A stretch of DNA of 64,000 bases, taken from contig NC_080418.1 in the NCBI RefSeq assembly GCF_029873635.1, positions 151,335,748 through 151,399,747 of the forward strand, given 5' to 3'. The notes under the pieces were generated by a model. That model saw nothing but the letters and a program-made list of their open reading frames with translations. It ran no database searches and was not told the DNA's origin. This DNA is from Malania oleifera (Eukaryota; Streptophyta; Magnoliopsida; Santalales; Ximeniaceae). Positions 62,607 to 64,000 of this stretch are shown piece by piece (position 1 is the first letter of the stretch; every line of letters begins with the position of its first letter). Both the position numbers and the translations under genes were made by a program.

Positions 62607-63766
62607 GTATAAAGGTGGGGTTTTTCTAACAATATAATTAAAGCATGTAAAGTCTAAATTATCTCTACTTCTACAAAGCAGTGCTCAACTCATAAATCAA
62701 ACTTAGGATGTCATGTGCATAAACTTCATTCGGTCAGCTATCTGTATTAGGCTAAATGGTGAAAGGAACTGTTCGAGGGCATAGGGCAGCAAGGGTGCAC
62801 CAGTCGTTCGGAGCACGATCGGGAACTGGAGTATACCAGATCTCAACGACAAAAAAAATTTTTTTTTGTATCTGTAGCCTACTACGTATATTTGATTGAA
62901 TTGGTTGTAGTGTTATCCTATCTCTAAGACTTCATTACAATCACATCAATAAAGGAAAGAAATTAAATCAAAGCATGTAAATCAAAGCAAGTAAATGGAA
63001 AGCATGTAAAAGATCATTCTATTGCAATCAAAACGTCTATCACTAACGCCAGAAGATACAATGGAAGACTAGGAAAATAGTAAATCTAATCTAAGTATAA
63101 TCTACTTTGGCTTTCAACGATGTCTTAAGTCTGTAACTAACCTAAGATAGGCCAAAGAGGAACCCTAAGCTCATCTTCGAAACTACTATTTATACCCATT
63201 AGGGCGTACAAGGTTTGAATTTCAAAATAGGAAAGTTTGAAGCAAATCTCGTGTAGAAGATCGTTGTTGTCAACCAAGTCACATCCCTATTTTCTCTTGG
63301 TCGCGCCTTGGTTGAGGCTCACAGGAAACTAAGGATTTGAATCCTGAGCATCGTAAACTGAGCTGTGCCAATGGTTCTTGCTGGTCAAGTTGATGGTCGA
63401 GACTTGCAGGATCTCGATCTCTAGGAAATCTCAGGAACTCAACATAGTCGCCCTCGAGGTCTCTTAGACGAACACTTCGTCGAGACTCTCAGTATTTCTT
63501 GGCTCAATCAGCTTCAGTGTCTCAAGTTGGTCACCCGTGAGGGACACTTGGTCGATCATTTGGTCGAACGTCATTCATCTCTCTCAACTGCTCACCGAGA
63601 ATATGAAAGTTAGCCCGCACTCGGACTGGAAGCAGGTGAACTCAATGTAAAGGGCGTCAAGTCTAGCCTGCGATAAAGATGCCTGCTCAGTCATGAAGAC
63701 TCGGAACTTCTGAAATGAGGTAGAGAGATCGGTGATGGCTGCCATGATCGAAATCAACAAGGTAAC
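62607..63766 (-). other. Unassigned insertion in element C, possibly a minus-strand LTR element
   Basis: The sequence changes sharply after the protease start. On the minus strand a TATAAATAG box (63194-63186) is followed by a TTACTTGCTTTGATTTACAT-like T-rich leader (62990-62920). A short minus frame from 63745 begins MAAITDLSTSFQKF and stops after about 53 codons. I recognise no domain. The layout would fit an LTR read on the minus strand, but no termini or target copy were found. Confidence 0.4.
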
Positions 63767-63947
63767 TGTAAATACTCGAAAAATTAAAATGATTAAAATA
63801 ATTAGGGAAAAATAATAAATAAAATTAATTAGTTAATTAAAATTATTAATCAATTAATTAGTTAAATATTATTAATTTGATGAATTAAATAAATAAATAA
63901 AGAGAAATAATAGGAAGAAAAAAAAAGAAAAAAAATTAATTGAAATA

Positions 63948-63986
<39 letters not shown>

Positions 63987-64000
63987 AACTGAAGAAGAAG
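63767..64000 (+). mobile_element. 5' part of another LTR (AT-rich family), cut by the window edge
   Basis: It starts TGTAAATACTCGAAAAATT and continues with AATTAATTAGTTAAATATTA and a TA run (63950-63980). This matches the beginning of LTR 4 (10762-11075) and of LTR A (49919-50015). The preceding GTAAC (63762-63766) should be its target duplication. Confidence 0.75.

Noticed and set aside
63592..63745. Minus-strand open frame starting MAAITDLSTSFQKF
   Set aside because: Only about 53 codons, no recognised domain and no conserved neighbour. It is too weak to call a gene and is mentioned only as content of the unassigned block.
1..64000. CRISPR arrays, rRNA or functional tRNA genes
   Set aside because: Repeats here are microsatellites, minisatellites and LTRs without a repeat-spacer pattern. 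The only tRNA-like signal is the SINE head at 49389-49448, which lacks a complete cloverleaf.

Overview
This window is nuclear DNA of a flowering plant, most likely a eudicot. It holds one recognisable host gene, PUR-alpha 1 (PURA1), surrounded and invaded by transposable elements. I do not name a species. The plant call rests on the PUR-alpha protein, plant spliceosomal introns, Tekay/Del-type Ty3/gypsy chromoviruses with initiator-Met-tRNA primer sites, plant L1 and RTE LINEs, and a tRNA-derived SINE.

Left flank (1-25470). A decayed minus-strand Ty3/gypsy pol (343-10300) is broken by three complete solo LTRs (1473-3448, 5372-7347, 7401-10108). Each has a perfect 5-bp target duplication, and the pol reading resumes across each. 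Next come LTRs inserted into LTRs: 10762-13327 inside a minus-strand LTR, then a head-to-head LTR pair forming a large inverted repeat (about 13825-15850). A plus-strand element 3' end follows (15857-16757), whose 3' LTR (16758-24003) was invaded by another LTR (18601-23950), itself invaded by a third (20238-22761). A decayed chromovirus 3' end (24301-25470) lies closest to the host gene.

Host gene (about 25741-48062). PURA1 encodes 279 aa in five exons (26533-47772), all introns in phase 0. Intron 1 has a GC-AG boundary. Intron 2 is 19,994 bp and is filled mainly with L1 pieces in both orientations and one long RTE-type LINE. That LINE carries a MULE-like insertion with a 10-bp target duplication and a terminal-inverted-repeat element that contains a foldback element. 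The first bases of exon 3, with their splice acceptor, are duplicated 88 bp upstream. The 5' region has a G-box and a telo box paired with a site II motif.

Right flank (48063-64000). After a short intergenic stretch with a fresh SINE comes a staircase of nested Tekay-type elements: A (5' LTR 49919) is interrupted at the start of gag by B (51652), B in RT by solo LTR D (56124) and then by C (59008), C in protease by unassigned DNA, and that DNA by another LTR (63767). The 3' halves must lie beyond the window.

The most interesting signal is inside the LTRs. Diverged LTRs share an exon-like plan: a leader exon after TATA, a donor, a 61-66-nt exon, a longer intron with family-specific minisatellites, an acceptor, a 63-78-nt exon and a second donor. 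In elements A and C a further acceptor abuts the gag start codon. This suggests a spliced leader that removes the primer-binding site from the gag-pol mRNA. The GTCGAC family also carries a palindrome array and a TGACGTGGC box, exactly 28 bp upstream of TATA in five copies.
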